Shown one piece after another: positions 27,210 to 36,565 of a stretch of DNA of 64,000 nt; position 1 is the first letter of the stretch; each line of letters starts with the position of its first letter. The position numbers were made by a program, and so were the translations under genes. The notes under the pieces were generated by a model, which had not been told where the DNA came from, ran no database searches, and was given only the letters and a program-made list of their open reading frames with translations. The stretch is from Pseudomonas congelans (GTDB taxonomy: Bacteria > Pseudomonadota > Gammaproteobacteria > Pseudomonadales > Pseudomonadaceae): contig NZ_FNJH01000002.1 of NCBI RefSeq assembly GCF_900103225.1, positions 530,345-594,344 on the forward strand, in the 5' to 3' direction.

Positions 27210-29027
27210 ATGAACACCACCATGACCGCACTCGATATCCCTGAACTTCAGTCGGCGCTCCGCTCGGGCGAAACCACGCTGACGACACTGGTGCACACCC
27301 TGACCGCACAGATTGATACGGATGACCGGGCAGAGGTCTGGATTCATCGCGTTCCTCTGGCACAGCTGGTCGAGCGGGCAAAGGCGCTGGAGAGCATTGC
27401 CGTACAACTGGGCGATGCGGTTTATGAGCGGCTGCCGCTGTTCGGCGTGCCCTTTGCGGTCAAGGACAATTTCGACGTGGCGCACATGCCGACCACGGCT
27501 GCATGCCCGACGTTCGCCTACGTGGCCGAGGACAATGCGCACGTTGTGCAGCTGCTGCTCGACAGCGGCGCAATCCTGATGGGCAAGACCAATCTCGATC
27601 AATTCGCCACTGGCCTGGTGGGCGTTCGCTCGCCCTACGGCGCGGTACGCAATGCGCATGATCCGGCCTACGTCAGCGGCGGTTCGAGTTCCGGCTCGGC
27701 AGTGGCGGTAGCGCGTGGCTACGTCAGTTTTGCACTGGGCACAGACACCGCAGGTTCAGGCCGCGTGCCGGCCGGTTTCAACGGCATCGTCGGGCTCAAG
27801 CCCAGCCTTGGCCTGTTCAGCAGTCGAGGGATCGTGCCTGCCTGCCGCACGCTGGACTGCCCCTCCATATTTGCCAGGGATGTCATGCAAGCATGGCAGG
27901 TGGCGCAGGTCATTGCAGCTTACGACCCGCTGGATGCGTCCAGTGTGGCCGTACAGGCATTGCCGGTGCAGCGCAGGGTTCGGCGTGTCGCCGTCGCACG
28001 GCACTGCGAGTTCTTTGGTGACGAGCAGGCAAAGGCGGCTTACCTCAAAACCCTGGAAGCCCTGCAGAACGACCCGCTGGTGACTATCAGCGCTATCGAG
28101 TTCGACGTCTTCGCCGAAGCAGCTGCCCTGCTGTATCAAGGCCCTTGGGTGGCAGAACGCCGCGCTGCCATCGGCGAATTCTTCGCCAGCAACGCTGCTG
28201 ATATTCATCCTGTGGTGCGCGACATTGTGCAGAGCGCGGATTCATTCGACGCCGTGGATACGTTCAAGGCCCGCTATCGCCTGGCAGAACTGACTCGCGC
28301 TGCGCAGCAGTTGCTGACCGACATCGATGTGCTGGTGGTGCCGACCGCGCCGTGCATGCCAACCATCGAAGCGGTGCTCGGCAACCCGGTCGCGCTCAAC
28401 TCACAGCTTGGCTACTACACCAACTTCGTCAACCTGATGAACATGTGCGCCATCGCCATCCCGACAGATTGTCGCGCGGACGGACTGCCTGCGGGCATCA
28501 CACTGATTGGCCCGGCCGGTGCCGATCAGCGCCTGGCAGAGATCGCCGCAGCCTGGCAGCCGCTGTTCGGCCAGGCTGACCAGCGTGACGTCGTGGCGAT
28601 GGCTCCCCTGCCCTATAACAGCCCGACCGTGCAGGTGGCGGTTGTCGGTGCACACCTGGTCGGCCAGCCACTCAACTGGCAGTTGCTCGAAGGCGGCGCA
28701 CGTCTGCTGCGCACCACAACCACCAGCGCGGATTACCGCCTGTATGCGCTGGCAGAAACGTCGCCGCCGAAACCTGGATTGGTGCGCGTGGCTGAACAAG
28801 GCGCAAGCATCGAAATAGAAGTCTGGGAAATGCCGCTTAGCCAGTTCGGCGCTTTCGTCGCGGCCATTCCCGCGCCACTGGGCATCGGCTCCCTGCAACT
28901 GGCCGACGGCCAGTGGGTCAAGGGTTTCATCTGTGAGCCTGGCGGCCTTGAAGGCGCGTTGGACATCACCAACTACAAAGGCTGGCGCGCCTACCGCGCT
29001 GCGCACACATCTTCCATCGCTCAATGA
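27210..29027 (+). CDS. atzF: Allophanate hydrolase AtzF
   Basis: 605 residues, the same length as the AtzF of cyanuric-acid degraders. It hydrolyses allophanate to ammonia and carbon dioxide. The amidase-signature domain (about 1-450) has the Lys in FAVKDNFDV (K85), the cis-Ser in SGGSSSGSAVAVARG (about S160) and the nucleophile Ser in GTDTAGSGRVPA (S183). The C-terminal domain (about 460-605; LAETSPPKPGLVRV, FICEPGGLEGALDIT, GWRAY) is characteristic of allophanate hydrolase and not of other amidases. A second Met is at 27222; neither start has a clear ribosome site. It is the first gene of the operon. Confidence 0.95.
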   Translation: MNTTMTALDIPELQSALRSGETTLTTLVHTLTAQIDTDDRAEVWIHRVPLAQLVERAKALESIAVQLGDAVYERLPLFGVPFAVKDNFDVAHMPTTAACPTFAYVAEDNAHVVQLLLDSGAILMGKTNLDQFATGLVGVRSPYGAVRNAHDPAYVSGGSSSGSAVAVARGYVSFALGTDTAGSGRVPAGFNGIVGLKPSLGLFSSRGIVPACRTLDCPSIFARDVMQAWQVAQVIAAYDPLDASSVAVQALPVQRRVRRVAVARHCEFFGDEQAKAAYLKTLEALQNDPLVTISAIEFDVFAEAAALLYQGPWVAERRAAIGEFFASNAADIHPVVRDIVQSADSFDAVDTFKARYRLAELTRAAQQLLTDIDVLVVPTAPCMPTIEAVLGNPVALNSQLGYYTNFVNLMNMCAIAIPTDCRADGLPAGITLIGPAGADQRLAEIAAAWQPLFGQADQRDVVAMAPLPYNSPTVQVAVVGAHLVGQPLNWQLLEGGARLLRTTTTSADYRLYALAETSPPKPGLVRVAEQGASIEIEVWEMPLSQFGAFVAAIPAPLGIGSLQLADGQWVKGFICEPGGLEGALDITNYKGWRAYRAAHTSSIAQ

Positions 29028-29042
29028 CCAGAGGTAGCACAC

Positions 29043-30152
29043 ATGTCGAATGTTGATCGTCGCAGTTTCATCAAGTTGGCGGGCATTATCGGCCTGAGCG
29101 CAGCGCTGCCTTTCGGTCGCGCCTATTCAGCCGATGCACCGCTGGTAGTGGGTTTTATTTACGTCGGCGCTCGCGACGACTTTGGTTACAACCAGGCCCA
29201 CGCCCAGGCAGCGGCCATCATCAAGACGCTGCCCAACGTCAAAGTGATCGAGGAAGAAAACGTTCCGGAAACCGTGGCCGTACAGAAGACCATGGAAGCC
29301 ATGATCCGTCAGGACGGCGCAACGTTAATTTTCCCGACCTCGTTCGGCTACTTCGAACCGCACGTGGTCAAGGTCGCCAAAAAGTACCCGGATGTACGTT
29401 TCGCGCACTGCGGTGGTCTGTGGCAGAAAGGTCGCGACCCGATGAACGCGGGGAGCTTTTTCGGTTACATCGATGAAGCGCAATACCTCAACGGCGTGAT
29501 TGCCGGGCACATGAGCAAGAGCAAAAAGCTCGGGTTCGTCGCCGCCAAACCTGTGCCGCAAGTGCTGCGCAACCTGAACGCGTTCGCCATGGGTGCCCGC
29601 TCGGTCGACCCAAGCATCGTCACCACCGTGATATTCACCGGTGACTGGTCGTTGCCGGTCAAGGAAGCAGAAGCTGCCAACGGCCTGATCGACCAGGGTT
29701 GTGACGTGCTGACCTGCCATGTCGACGGGCCCAAGGTGATTGTCGAGACCGCTGAAAAACGCGGTGTCATGACCTGTGGCTACCACGCCAGCCAGGCTGC
29801 GCTGGCCCCCAAAGGCTACCTGACCGGTGCCGAATGGAATTGGGAAACACCTTATCGTGCTCACATCGCGGCAGCCCAGAGTGGTGCGCCGATGATCAAC
29901 TTCCTGCGCGGCGGGCTGAAGGAAGGCTTCGTCAAGACGTCCGCCTACGGGCCTGCGGTAACCGCCGACGCCAGGCAGAAAGCGGATGCCATCAAGGCGC
30001 AGATGATGGCCGGTCAGTTCGTGATTTTCAAAGGCCCGCTCAAGGACAACAAGGGCAACGTGGTGATTGCCGATGGCGTTGCCCAAGGCCAGACCGACAT
30101 TGCTCTGGAGAGCATGAATTACCTGGTCGAAGGTGTGCTTGGCCAGCTCTGA
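29043..30152 (+). CDS. BMP-family ABC transporter substrate-binding protein
   Basis: 369-residue periplasmic binding protein of the Bmp/Med/PnrA family, which classically binds nucleosides or purines. The N-terminus MSNVDRRSFIKLAGIIGLSA is a twin-arginine signal, so the protein may be exported folded. The core shows VGFIYVGARDDFGYNQAHAQAA, FGYFEPHVVKVAKKYPDVRFAHCGG and GCDVLTCHVDGPKVIVETAEKRG, as in the family. It lies 15 bp after atzF and is followed by two matching permeases. Given the enzymes, it probably binds biuret, urea derivatives or formamide-like amides. Confidence 0.92.
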   Translation: MSNVDRRSFIKLAGIIGLSAALPFGRAYSADAPLVVGFIYVGARDDFGYNQAHAQAAAIIKTLPNVKVIEEENVPETVAVQKTMEAMIRQDGATLIFPTSFGYFEPHVVKVAKKYPDVRFAHCGGLWQKGRDPMNAGSFFGYIDEAQYLNGVIAGHMSKSKKLGFVAAKPVPQVLRNLNAFAMGARSVDPSIVTTVIFTGDWSLPVKEAEAANGLIDQGCDVLTCHVDGPKVIVETAEKRGVMTCGYHASQAALAPKGYLTGAEWNWETPYRAHIAAAQSGAPMINFLRGGLKEGFVKTSAYGPAVTADARQKADAIKAQMMAGQFVIFKGPLKDNKGNVVIADGVAQGQTDIALESMNYLVEGVLGQL

Positions 30153-30161
30153 GGAACGTTC

Positions 30162-31271
30162 ATGAGTTCATCGATAAGTCTGCGCCGCCTGGCCAGCGCG
30201 TTGTTGCCGGGGCTGCCTACGGTGCTGGCAGTGTTTTCCTCGTGCGTGCTGTTCGGGCTGTTTCTGGCGGTTCAGGGCAAGCCTGCCTGGCAGGCGCTGC
30301 ACCTGGTCGGCGAAGGTGCGTTCGGCTCGTGGTTCGCCCTGGAAAACACCTTGCAACGCGCCGCGCCGCTGATGCTGACCGCACTGTGCGTTGCCCTGCC
30401 CGCGCGGGCCGGGCTGATCATCATCGGCGGCGAAGGTGCGCTGGTACTGGGCGGCCTGGCTGCCGCAGTGACCCCCTTGTGGCTCAGCCATCTGCCAGCC
30501 GGTTTGATGCTCGCCTGCATGGCGGTCGCCGCAATGACCGTGGGCGCACTGTGGATCGGCCTGAGTGGCTGGATGCGCCAGCGGCGCGGGGTCAATGAAA
30601 CGATCAGCAGCCTGCTGCTTTCGTACATCGCCCTGGCGCTGTTCAGGCAGTTGGTGGAAGGGCCGCTGCGCGACCCGGCCAGCCTGAACAAGCCTTCGAC
30701 TCCGCCGCTGGACGATGCCTATATGATCGGCACGATCAGCGACAGCTTTGAGGTGCACTGGGGCCTGGTGGCGGGCGTCGCTGCCTGTGTGCTGGCGTAT
30801 GTGCTGGTGCGCCACAGCGTCAAGGGTTTTGCCCTCGCCGTGGTCGGCGGCAACGTGCGGACCGCGCTGATGATCGGCTTGCCGGTGGACCGGCTGATCA
30901 TGCTCAGTTGCCTGCTGGGCGGTGCGGCGGCTGGCCTGGCCGGCATGTTCGAGGTCACCGCAGTACAAGGCAGCGCCAACGCCGCCTTGATCGCAGGCTA
31001 TGGCACCAGCGGCATCCTCGTGGCCTTCGCCGCTCGCCATCATCCGCTGGCAATTATCGTCTGCGCCATCCTGCTTGGCGGGCTGGAAGCCAGTGGCGGA
31101 CTGCTACAACGACGGCTCGGTCTGCCGGACGCCACCACGCTGATTCTTGAAGGTCTGCTGTTCACCAATCTGCTGCTCTGGGAAGCCCTGGGCGGGCGTA
31201 TCGCGGCCTGGAAGATCAGGCTGACGGCGTCGCCTGCGCCGCTCGACAAGGGAGCACTGCAACATGGCTGA
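30162..31271 (+). CDS. ABC transporter permease (BPD_transp_2 family)
   Basis: 369-residue membrane protein with about nine hydrophobic segments. Motifs AAPLMLTALCVALPARAGLIIIGGEGALVLGG, MRQRRGVNETISSLLLSYIAL and IMLSCLLGGAAAGLAGMFEVTAVQGSANAALIAGYGTSGI match the first permease of nucleoside/BMP-type importers (YufP-like). It lies 9 bp after the binding protein and overlaps the second permease by 8 bp, forming one heterodimeric channel. Confidence 0.93.
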   Translation: MSSSISLRRLASALLPGLPTVLAVFSSCVLFGLFLAVQGKPAWQALHLVGEGAFGSWFALENTLQRAAPLMLTALCVALPARAGLIIIGGEGALVLGGLAAAVTPLWLSHLPAGLMLACMAVAAMTVGALWIGLSGWMRQRRGVNETISSLLLSYIALALFRQLVEGPLRDPASLNKPSTPPLDDAYMIGTISDSFEVHWGLVAGVAACVLAYVLVRHSVKGFALAVVGGNVRTALMIGLPVDRLIMLSCLLGGAAAGLAGMFEVTAVQGSANAALIAGYGTSGILVAFAARHHPLAIIVCAILLGGLEASGGLLQRRLGLPDATTLILEGLLFTNLLLWEALGGRIAAWKIRLTASPAPLDKGALQHG

Positions 31272-32184
31272 TATCGACCTGACTACATTTCTCCTCGCCC
31301 TGCTGGCCGGCGCTATCCGCGTCGGCACACCCTTTCTGTTCGTCAGCCTGGGCGAATGCCTGACTGAAAAAAGCGGCCGGATCAACCTGGGGCTCGAGGG
31401 CATTCTGGTAGCGGGTGCCATGTCCGGATACGCCGTCGCGTGCCTGAGCGGCTCGGCGTGGCTGGGCGTCGGCGCGGCTGCCGGGGTCGGCATTCTACTG
31501 GGCCTGCTGCATGGGCTGGCGTGCTCGTTGCCACGGGTCAATGACATCGCTTTCGGCATCGCGCTGATCCTGCTCGGCACCGGCCTGGCGTTCTTTCTCG
31601 GCAAGGCCTTTATCCAGCCACAGGCGCCCATGCTGCCTTCACTGGCGCTGGGCGCCTGGAGCAGCGAAGAACGTGTGCGCTCGGCGCTGAACATCAATGT
31701 GCTGTTCTTCGTCGGTGCCGCGCTGGCGTTCGTTCTGCATTGGGGGCTAAGCACCACGCGCTGGGGGCTGATGCTGCGTCTGGTCGGCGACCATGCCGAA
31801 ACCGCTCAGGCGCTGGGCTATCGACCGCTCAAAGTACGCATTGTGGCCACTGCGGTCGGCGGCGGGCTGGCCGGTATCGGCGGCGCCTATCTGTCGCTCT
31901 ATTACCCCGGCAGCTGGAACGAGGGGCTGTCCAGCGGTCAGGGGCTGATGGCCGTGGCGCTGGTGATCTTTGCCCGCTGGCGTCCGTTGGCATGCCTGTG
32001 GGCGTCGTTGCTGTTCGGCGCTGCCGGTGCCATCGGCCCGGCCCTGCAAGCGGTCGGAATCAGCACCGGCTACTACCTGTTTGCCGCAGCACCTTATGCG
32101 CTGACGCTGGTGGTGATGTACGCCACCTGCCGCCGTGGTCGCACTCTGAACGGCGCGCCTGGCGAACTCAGCCTGACGCGATGA
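31264..32184 (+). CDS. ABC transporter permease (BPD_transp_2 family, second subunit)
   Basis: 306-residue partner permease. It opens LLALLAGAIRVGTPFLFVSLGECLTEKSGRINLGLEGILVAGAM, the hallmark of the YufQ-like subunit, and later has RLVGDHAETAQALGYRPLKVRIVATAVGGGLAGIGGAYLSL. The gene overlaps the previous permease and is followed 25 bp later by the formamidase-like gene. It is part of the BMP importer with the ATPase encoded further down. Confidence 0.93.
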   Translation: MADIDLTTFLLALLAGAIRVGTPFLFVSLGECLTEKSGRINLGLEGILVAGAMSGYAVACLSGSAWLGVGAAAGVGILLGLLHGLACSLPRVNDIAFGIALILLGTGLAFFLGKAFIQPQAPMLPSLALGAWSSEERVRSALNINVLFFVGAALAFVLHWGLSTTRWGLMLRLVGDHAETAQALGYRPLKVRIVATAVGGGLAGIGGAYLSLYYPGSWNEGLSSGQGLMAVALVIFARWRPLACLWASLLFGAAGAIGPALQAVGISTGYYLFAAAPYALTLVVMYATCRRGRTLNGAPGELSLTR

Positions 32185-32209
32185 ACTGATCTTTTCGAGG
32201 AGACATTGC

Positions 32210-33226
32210 ATGGCCAGTGGTCTTGGTGGTTTGAACAAGTCGCCCAATGGCGTGGTGATCGGCCTGGCGCAGCTGACGTTGCCCGATCCGCATACGCGCG
32301 AGGCGTTGTGGGCGCAGACACAGAAAGTGGTCGGCATGGTCGCCAAGGCGCGACGCAGCAACCCGGGCATGGACCTGATCGTATTTCCCGAATACTCGTT
32401 GCACGGCCTTTCGATGAGCACCGCACCGGAGATCATGTGCAGCCTCGACGGCCCGGAAGTGATCGCGCTGCGCGAGGCGTGCAAGGCGCACCGGATATGG
32501 GGCTGCTTCTCGATCATGGAAGCCAACCCGCACGGCAACCCGTTCAACAGTGGCCTGATCGTCGATGACCTCGGGGAGATCCGCCTGTACTACCGCAAGC
32601 TGCACCCGTGGGTGCCGGTCGAACCCTGGGAGCCTGGCGATCTGGGCATTCCGGTCTGCGACGGACCGCGCGGCAGCAAGCTGGCGCTGATCATCTGCCA
32701 CGACGGCATGTTCCCGGAAATGGCCCGCGAGTGTGCCTACAAGGGCGCCGACATCATGCTGCGCACTGCGGGCTACACCGCACCAATCCGCCACTCGTGG
32801 AAGATCACCAATCAGAGCAATGCCTTCACCAACCTGATGCAGACCGCAAGCGTCTGCATGTGCGGCTCCGACGGCACGTTCGACTCCATGGGCGAAGCGA
32901 TGTTTGTCGACTTCGACGGTACGATCATGGCTGAAGGGGGTGGCCGGGCCGACGAAATCGTCTGCTGCGAACTGCGCCCCGATCTGGTCCGCGAAGCCCG
33001 TGTGCACTGGGGCGTGGAGAACAACATCTATCAATTCGGGCATCGCGGCTATGTGGCGGTCAAGGGTGGCGCACGCGACTGTCCTTACACCTACATGCAC
33101 GATCTGAGCGCAGGCCGGTACCGTCTGCCGTGGGAAGACGACGTCGTGCATACCGATGGCAGCTCGTGCGGTTTTGCAGCCCCCGAGCGCGACTTCAAAC
33201 CTACCCCCAGCAGCTGGAAGGAGTAA
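32210..33226 (+). CDS. Formamidase-like aliphatic amidase (nitrilase superfamily)
   Basis: 338-residue C-N hydrolase. The Glu-Lys-Cys triad is visible: E61 in [12 protein letters not shown]130 in YYRKLHPW, C163 in [10 protein letters not shown]. The order of motifs ([54 protein letters not shown]) follows the AmiF formamidases, which release ammonia from formamide, more closely than AmiE. Here it may act on formamide, a carbamate or another small amide brought in by the BMP importer. GAGGAGACATTGC precedes the ATG. Confidence 0.88.
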   Translation: MASGLGGLNKSPNGVVIGLAQLTLPDPHTREALWAQTQKVVGMVAKARRSNPGMDLIVFPEYSLHGLSMSTAPEIMCSLDGPEVIALREACKAHRIWGCFSIMEANPHGNPFNSGLIVDDLGEIRLYYRKLHPWVPVEPWEPGDLGIPVCDGPRGSKLALIICHDGMFPEMARECAYKGADIMLRTAGYTAPIRHSWKITNQSNAFTNLMQTASVCMCGSDGTFDSMGEAMFVDFDGTIMAEGGGRADEIVCCELRPDLVREARVHWGVENNIYQFGHRGYVAVKGGARDCPYTYMHDLSAGRYRLPWEDDVVHTDGSSCGFAAPERDFKPTPSSWKE

Positions 33227-33230
33227 CGCC

Positions 33231-33917
33231 ATGAGCGAACGTCATATTGCATCGGCGCCCTACCCTTGGCCCTGGAATGGGCAATTGCATGCGCACAATA
33301 CGGCCTTGATCGTGATCGACATGCAGACCGACTTCTGCGGCGTCGGCGGCTACGTGGACAGCATGGGTTACGACCTGGCCCTGACCCGTGCGCCCATCGA
33401 GCCGATCAAGGCGCTGCTCGCCGCGATGCGCCCGCTGGGCTTCACCATCATCCACACCCGCGAAGGCCATCGCCCGGACCTCAGTGACTTGCCCGCCAAC
33501 AAGCGCTGGCGCTCGCAGCGTATCGGCGCGGGGATCGGCGACCCCGGTCCGTGCGGCAAGATTCTGGTACGTGGCGAGCCGGGCTGGGAAATCATTGACG
33601 ATCTGGCACCGCTGCCCGGCGAAATCGTTATCGATAAACCCGGCAAAGGCTCGTTCTGCGCCACCGATCTGGAACTGATTCTGCGCACTCGCGGCATCGA
33701 CAACCTGATCCTGACCGGTATCACCACCGACGTCTGCGTGCACACCACCATGCGCGAAGCCAATGACCGTGGCTTCGAGTGCCTGCTGCTGGAAGACTGC
33801 TGCGGGGCGACCGACGCTGGCAACCATGCAGCGGCCCTGAGCATGGTCAAAATGCAGGGGGGCGTGTTCGGCGCAGTCGGCCATTCCTCGATGCTTCGTG
33901 ACCTGTTGGGAGCATGA
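33231..33917 (+). CDS. biuH: Biuret amidohydrolase (cysteine hydrolase, isochorismatase fold)
   Basis: 228-residue cysteine hydrolase. From memory it is very like the biuret hydrolase of rhizobia: [64 protein letters not shown] and [16 protein letters not shown] are near-identical blocks. The D-K-C triad is D30 (IDMQ), K136 (IDKPGKGSF) and C169 (TTDVCV). It would convert biuret to allophanate plus ammonia, feeding AtzF. AGGAGTAACGCC precedes ATG 33231, five bases after the previous stop, and its end overlaps the ATPase gene by four bases. Confidence 0.92.
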   Translation: MSERHIASAPYPWPWNGQLHAHNTALIVIDMQTDFCGVGGYVDSMGYDLALTRAPIEPIKALLAAMRPLGFTIIHTREGHRPDLSDLPANKRWRSQRIGAGIGDPGPCGKILVRGEPGWEIIDDLAPLPGEIVIDKPGKGSFCATDLELILRTRGIDNLILTGITTDVCVHTTMREANDRGFECLLLEDCCGATDAGNHAAALSMVKMQGGVFGAVGHSSMLRDLLGA

Positions 33918-35455
33918 ACATGCGCGCCCCGAGCCTTGAGACGATTGGTGCCAGCAAGCATTTTGGTGCGTTTCGCGCACTCGACGAGGTGTCCTTCAAG
34001 GTCCGCGCCGGCACCGTCCACGCCCTGCTCGGCGAGAACGGCGCCGGCAAGAGTACGCTGGTCAAGGGCATCATCGGCTACAGCCCGCTGCAGTCGGGCA
34101 GCATTCTGATCAACAACCGCGAACATGAGATTCGTACCCCACGCGACTCTCATCAATTGCAGATCGGCATGGTGTATCAGCACTTCACTGTCGCACCGGG
34201 CCTGAGCGTTGCGGAAAACCTGGTGCTGTCGCGCGGCGATCTGCCCTGGCGCATCGACTGGGCCAGCGAGCACCAGCGCCTGGAAGCGTTCATGGCAAAG
34301 ATGCCTTTTCGTCTGGACATCCATCGGCCGGTCAGCAGCCTGGCGGCCGGCGAAAAGCAGAAACTGGAAATCCTCAAGCAGCTGTACCTGGAGCGTCGAC
34401 TGGTCATTCTCGACGAACCCACTTCGGTGCTCACGCCGCAGGAAGCCGACGAAGTGCTGGGGCTGATGCAGGCGATGGCGCATCGTGGCGAACTGACCGT
34501 CTTGATGATCACCCACAAGTTTCGCGAAGTCAGCACCTACGCCGATGACGTCACGGTGTTGCGCAAGGGTCGCTGGGTGGGCAGCGCGGCAGTGGCTGAT
34601 ACCAGCACGCAACAGATGGCGGCATGGATGATGGGCGAAGCGCAGGTACGCGGGGTGAGCACCGAGCGCCCAGTGATGGCGGCCCGCCCGCCCCAGTTGC
34701 AGGTGGCAGGTCTGGATGTCCCTGGCGACAAAGGCACGCTGGCGGTGAAGAACCTGTCTCTGGCCGTTCACCCGGGAGAGATCGTCGGGGTTGCAGGTAT
34801 CTCCGGCAACGGTCAGCGCGAACTCACCGAAGCGCTGCTCGGCCAGCGAGCCTTAAGCGCCGGGCAGATATCGGTCGACGGTCAGCCTTACCACGCGCGG
34901 CGCAACCAGATGCAGCGCCTGCGCGTGTTCAGCCTGCCTGAGGAACCCTTGCGCAACGCCTGCATCGGCACGTTCAGCGTGGCTGACAACCTGGCCCTGC
35001 GTAATTTCGACCAGCCGCCCCTGTGCCGGCAGGGCTGGCGCCTGGATCGTCGCGCGGCAGGTGTCCAGGCACGCAGCCTGATTGAACAGTTCCAGGTATC
35101 GCCCAACGATCCGAACCGGCCGATCGGCACCTTGTCCGGGGGCAACGTGCAGCGCGCTGTACTGGCCCGTGAACTGACCCATGATGTCGCGGTGCTGATC
35201 GTCGCCAACCCGGTATTCGGCCTGGACTTCGCCAGTGTCGCGCTCATTCACCAGCGCCTCATTGATGCTCGCAACAGCGGCACAGCGGTCCTGCTGCTCA
35301 GTGAAGACCTCGACGAACTGCTGAGCCTGGCAGACCGAATCGTGGTCATCCACGATGGCGAGCTGGTGTTTGAAACCAGCGCAGCGGACGCCGACCGTAC
35401 CGAACTGGGTCGACACATGGCCGGTGCCGAACACCTCACGGGGGAACCGGCATGA
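33914..35455 (+). CDS. ABC transporter ATP-binding protein, two NBDs (BMP/sugar type)
   Basis: 513 residues with two ATPase domains. The first has Walker [15 protein letters not shown], signature [15 protein letters not shown] and Walker [12 protein letters not shown]. The second has a modified Walker A ([10 protein letters not shown]), signature [16 protein letters not shown] and a degenerate Walker B ([12 protein letters not shown]), as usual for this class. It energises the two permeases although it is encoded two genes downstream. ATGA overlap with biuH and with the next hydrolase indicates translational coupling. Confidence 0.94.
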   Translation: MNMRAPSLETIGASKHFGAFRALDEVSFKVRAGTVHALLGENGAGKSTLVKGIIGYSPLQSGSILINNREHEIRTPRDSHQLQIGMVYQHFTVAPGLSVAENLVLSRGDLPWRIDWASEHQRLEAFMAKMPFRLDIHRPVSSLAAGEKQKLEILKQLYLERRLVILDEPTSVLTPQEADEVLGLMQAMAHRGELTVLMITHKFREVSTYADDVTVLRKGRWVGSAAVADTSTQQMAAWMMGEAQVRGVSTERPVMAARPPQLQVAGLDVPGDKGTLAVKNLSLAVHPGEIVGVAGISGNGQRELTEALLGQRALSAGQISVDGQPYHARRNQMQRLRVFSLPEEPLRNACIGTFSVADNLALRNFDQPPLCRQGWRLDRRAAGVQARSLIEQFQVSPNDPNRPIGTLSGGNVQRAVLARELTHDVAVLIVANPVFGLDFASVALIHQRLIDARNSGTAVLLLSEDLDELLSLADRIVVIHDGELVFETSAADADRTELGRHMAGAEHLTGEPA

Positions 35456-36129
35456 ACAAGGTCAATGCACGCCCTGACAGCTTCGCCTTCGACACGTCCC
35501 GTACCGCCGTGGTGATCATCGACATGCAGCGCGATTTTCTCGAACCCGGTGGCTTTGGTGCCGCGCTGGGCAACGATGTCGCACCGTTGCAGGCCATCGT
35601 TCCGTCCGTGCAACGCCTGCTGGCGCTGGCCCGCGATGAGGGCATTGCGGTGATCCATACCCGTGAATCGCACCGTGCCGACCTTGCCGATTGCCCGCAA
35701 GCCAAACGTGACCATGGCTCGCCGGGCCTGCGCATCGGCGATCCTGGTCCGATGGGACGCATCCTGATTCGCGGCGAACCCGGCAATCAGATTATCGACG
35801 CCCTGAAGCCGCTCGCTGGCGAGTGGGTCATCGACAAACCCGGCAAAGGCATGTTCTTCGCCACCGAACTGCAGCAGCGGCTGAGCGAAGCCGGGATCAC
35901 CCATTTGATCTTTGCAGGCGTCACCACCGAAGTCTGCGTGCAGACCAGCATGCGCGAAGCCAATGACCGGGGTTATCGCTGCCTGCTGATCGAGGACGCG
36001 ACCGAAAGCTACTTCCCCGCGTTCAAGCGGGCCACGCTGGAGATGATCACCGCACAAGGCGGGATTGTCGGCCGGGTTGCCTCACTGATGGACCTGGAGC
36101 AGGCGCTGCAGACAAGGAGCACACACTGA
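35452..36129 (+). CDS. Second cysteine hydrolase (isochorismatase fold)
   Basis: 225 residues, clearly paralogous in layout to the BiuH gene upstream: [15 protein letters not shown] (D24), [48 protein letters not shown] (K129), [20 protein letters not shown] (C162). It lacks the N-terminal PYPWPWNG segment of BiuH and its substrate pocket residues differ, so it may act on a different amide (for example ureidoacrylate- or carbamate-like compounds). It is coupled to the ATPase gene by ATGA. Its last codons lie in a 41-bp tandem duplication. Confidence 0.88.
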   Translation: MNKVNARPDSFAFDTSRTAVVIIDMQRDFLEPGGFGAALGNDVAPLQAIVPSVQRLLALARDEGIAVIHTRESHRADLADCPQAKRDHGSPGLRIGDPGPMGRILIRGEPGNQIIDALKPLAGEWVIDKPGKGMFFATELQQRLSEAGITHLIFAGVTTEVCVQTSMREANDRGYRCLLIEDATESYFPAFKRATLEMITAQGGIVGRVASLMDLEQALQTRSTH

Positions 36130-36164
36130 TGGACCTGGAGCAGGCGCTGCAGACAAGGAGCACA
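36083..36164 (+). repeat. 41-bp tandem duplication with internal 13-codon ORF
   Basis: Two exact 41-bp copies (36083-36123 and 36124-36164), then the first 11 bases again. The unit holds the end of the second cysteine hydrolase, the AAGGAG ribosome site and the TGATG stop-start junction. The second copy creates a mini-[16 protein letters not shown], at 36129-36170. Its start and stop overlap the neighbouring stop and start codons as TGATG on both sides. Confidence 0.95.
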
Positions 36165-36169
36165 CACTG

Positions 36170-36565
36170 ATGGACATCAACCTCCCCCACGTGGTCGCCG
36201 AAGTGACCCACGCTTTTCACGACTACGAACGCGCCCTGCTGGCCAATGAGCTGACCACGCTGGATGCGTATTTCTGGGATTCAGAACAGACCGTCCGCTA
36301 CGGCGTTGCCGAGAACCTGCAGGGCGCGGACACGATCGCGCGCTATCGACGCCAGTGTCAGCCGGTCGGACCGGGACGCACACTGCTGCGTACCGTGGTG
36401 AGCACCTTCGGTGAAGACTTCGCCACGGTCAGTACCGAGTTTCATGATGGCGTCACCCAGCGCCTTGGTCGGCAGATGCAGACCTGGGCGCGACTGGAGG
36501 GCGGCTGGAAAGTCGTTGCTGCACATGTCAGCATTGACCTGAGCAGCCTGGAGCCACGCCCTTGA
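36170..36565 (+). CDS. DUF3225 / AtzH-HpxZ-like NTF2-fold protein
   Basis: 131 residues: HAFHDYERALLANELTTLDAYFWDSEQTVRYGVAENLQGADTIARYR, then WARLEGGWKVVAAHVSID, the pattern of the AtzH/HpxZ (DUF3225) family. AtzH proteins accompany AtzE/AtzF in cyanuric-acid gene sets and are described as handling a dead-end carboxylated urea; HpxZ sits in purine/oxamate gene sets. Here it sits with AtzF and BiuH, but no AtzE/AtzG pair is present. AAGGAG in the duplicated segment serves as ribosome site. Its stop overlaps the GntR start (TTGA). Confidence 0.85.
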   Translation: MDINLPHVVAEVTHAFHDYERALLANELTTLDAYFWDSEQTVRYGVAENLQGADTIARYRRQCQPVGPGRTLLRTVVSTFGEDFATVSTEFHDGVTQRLGRQMQTWARLEGGWKVVAAHVSIDLSSLEPRP

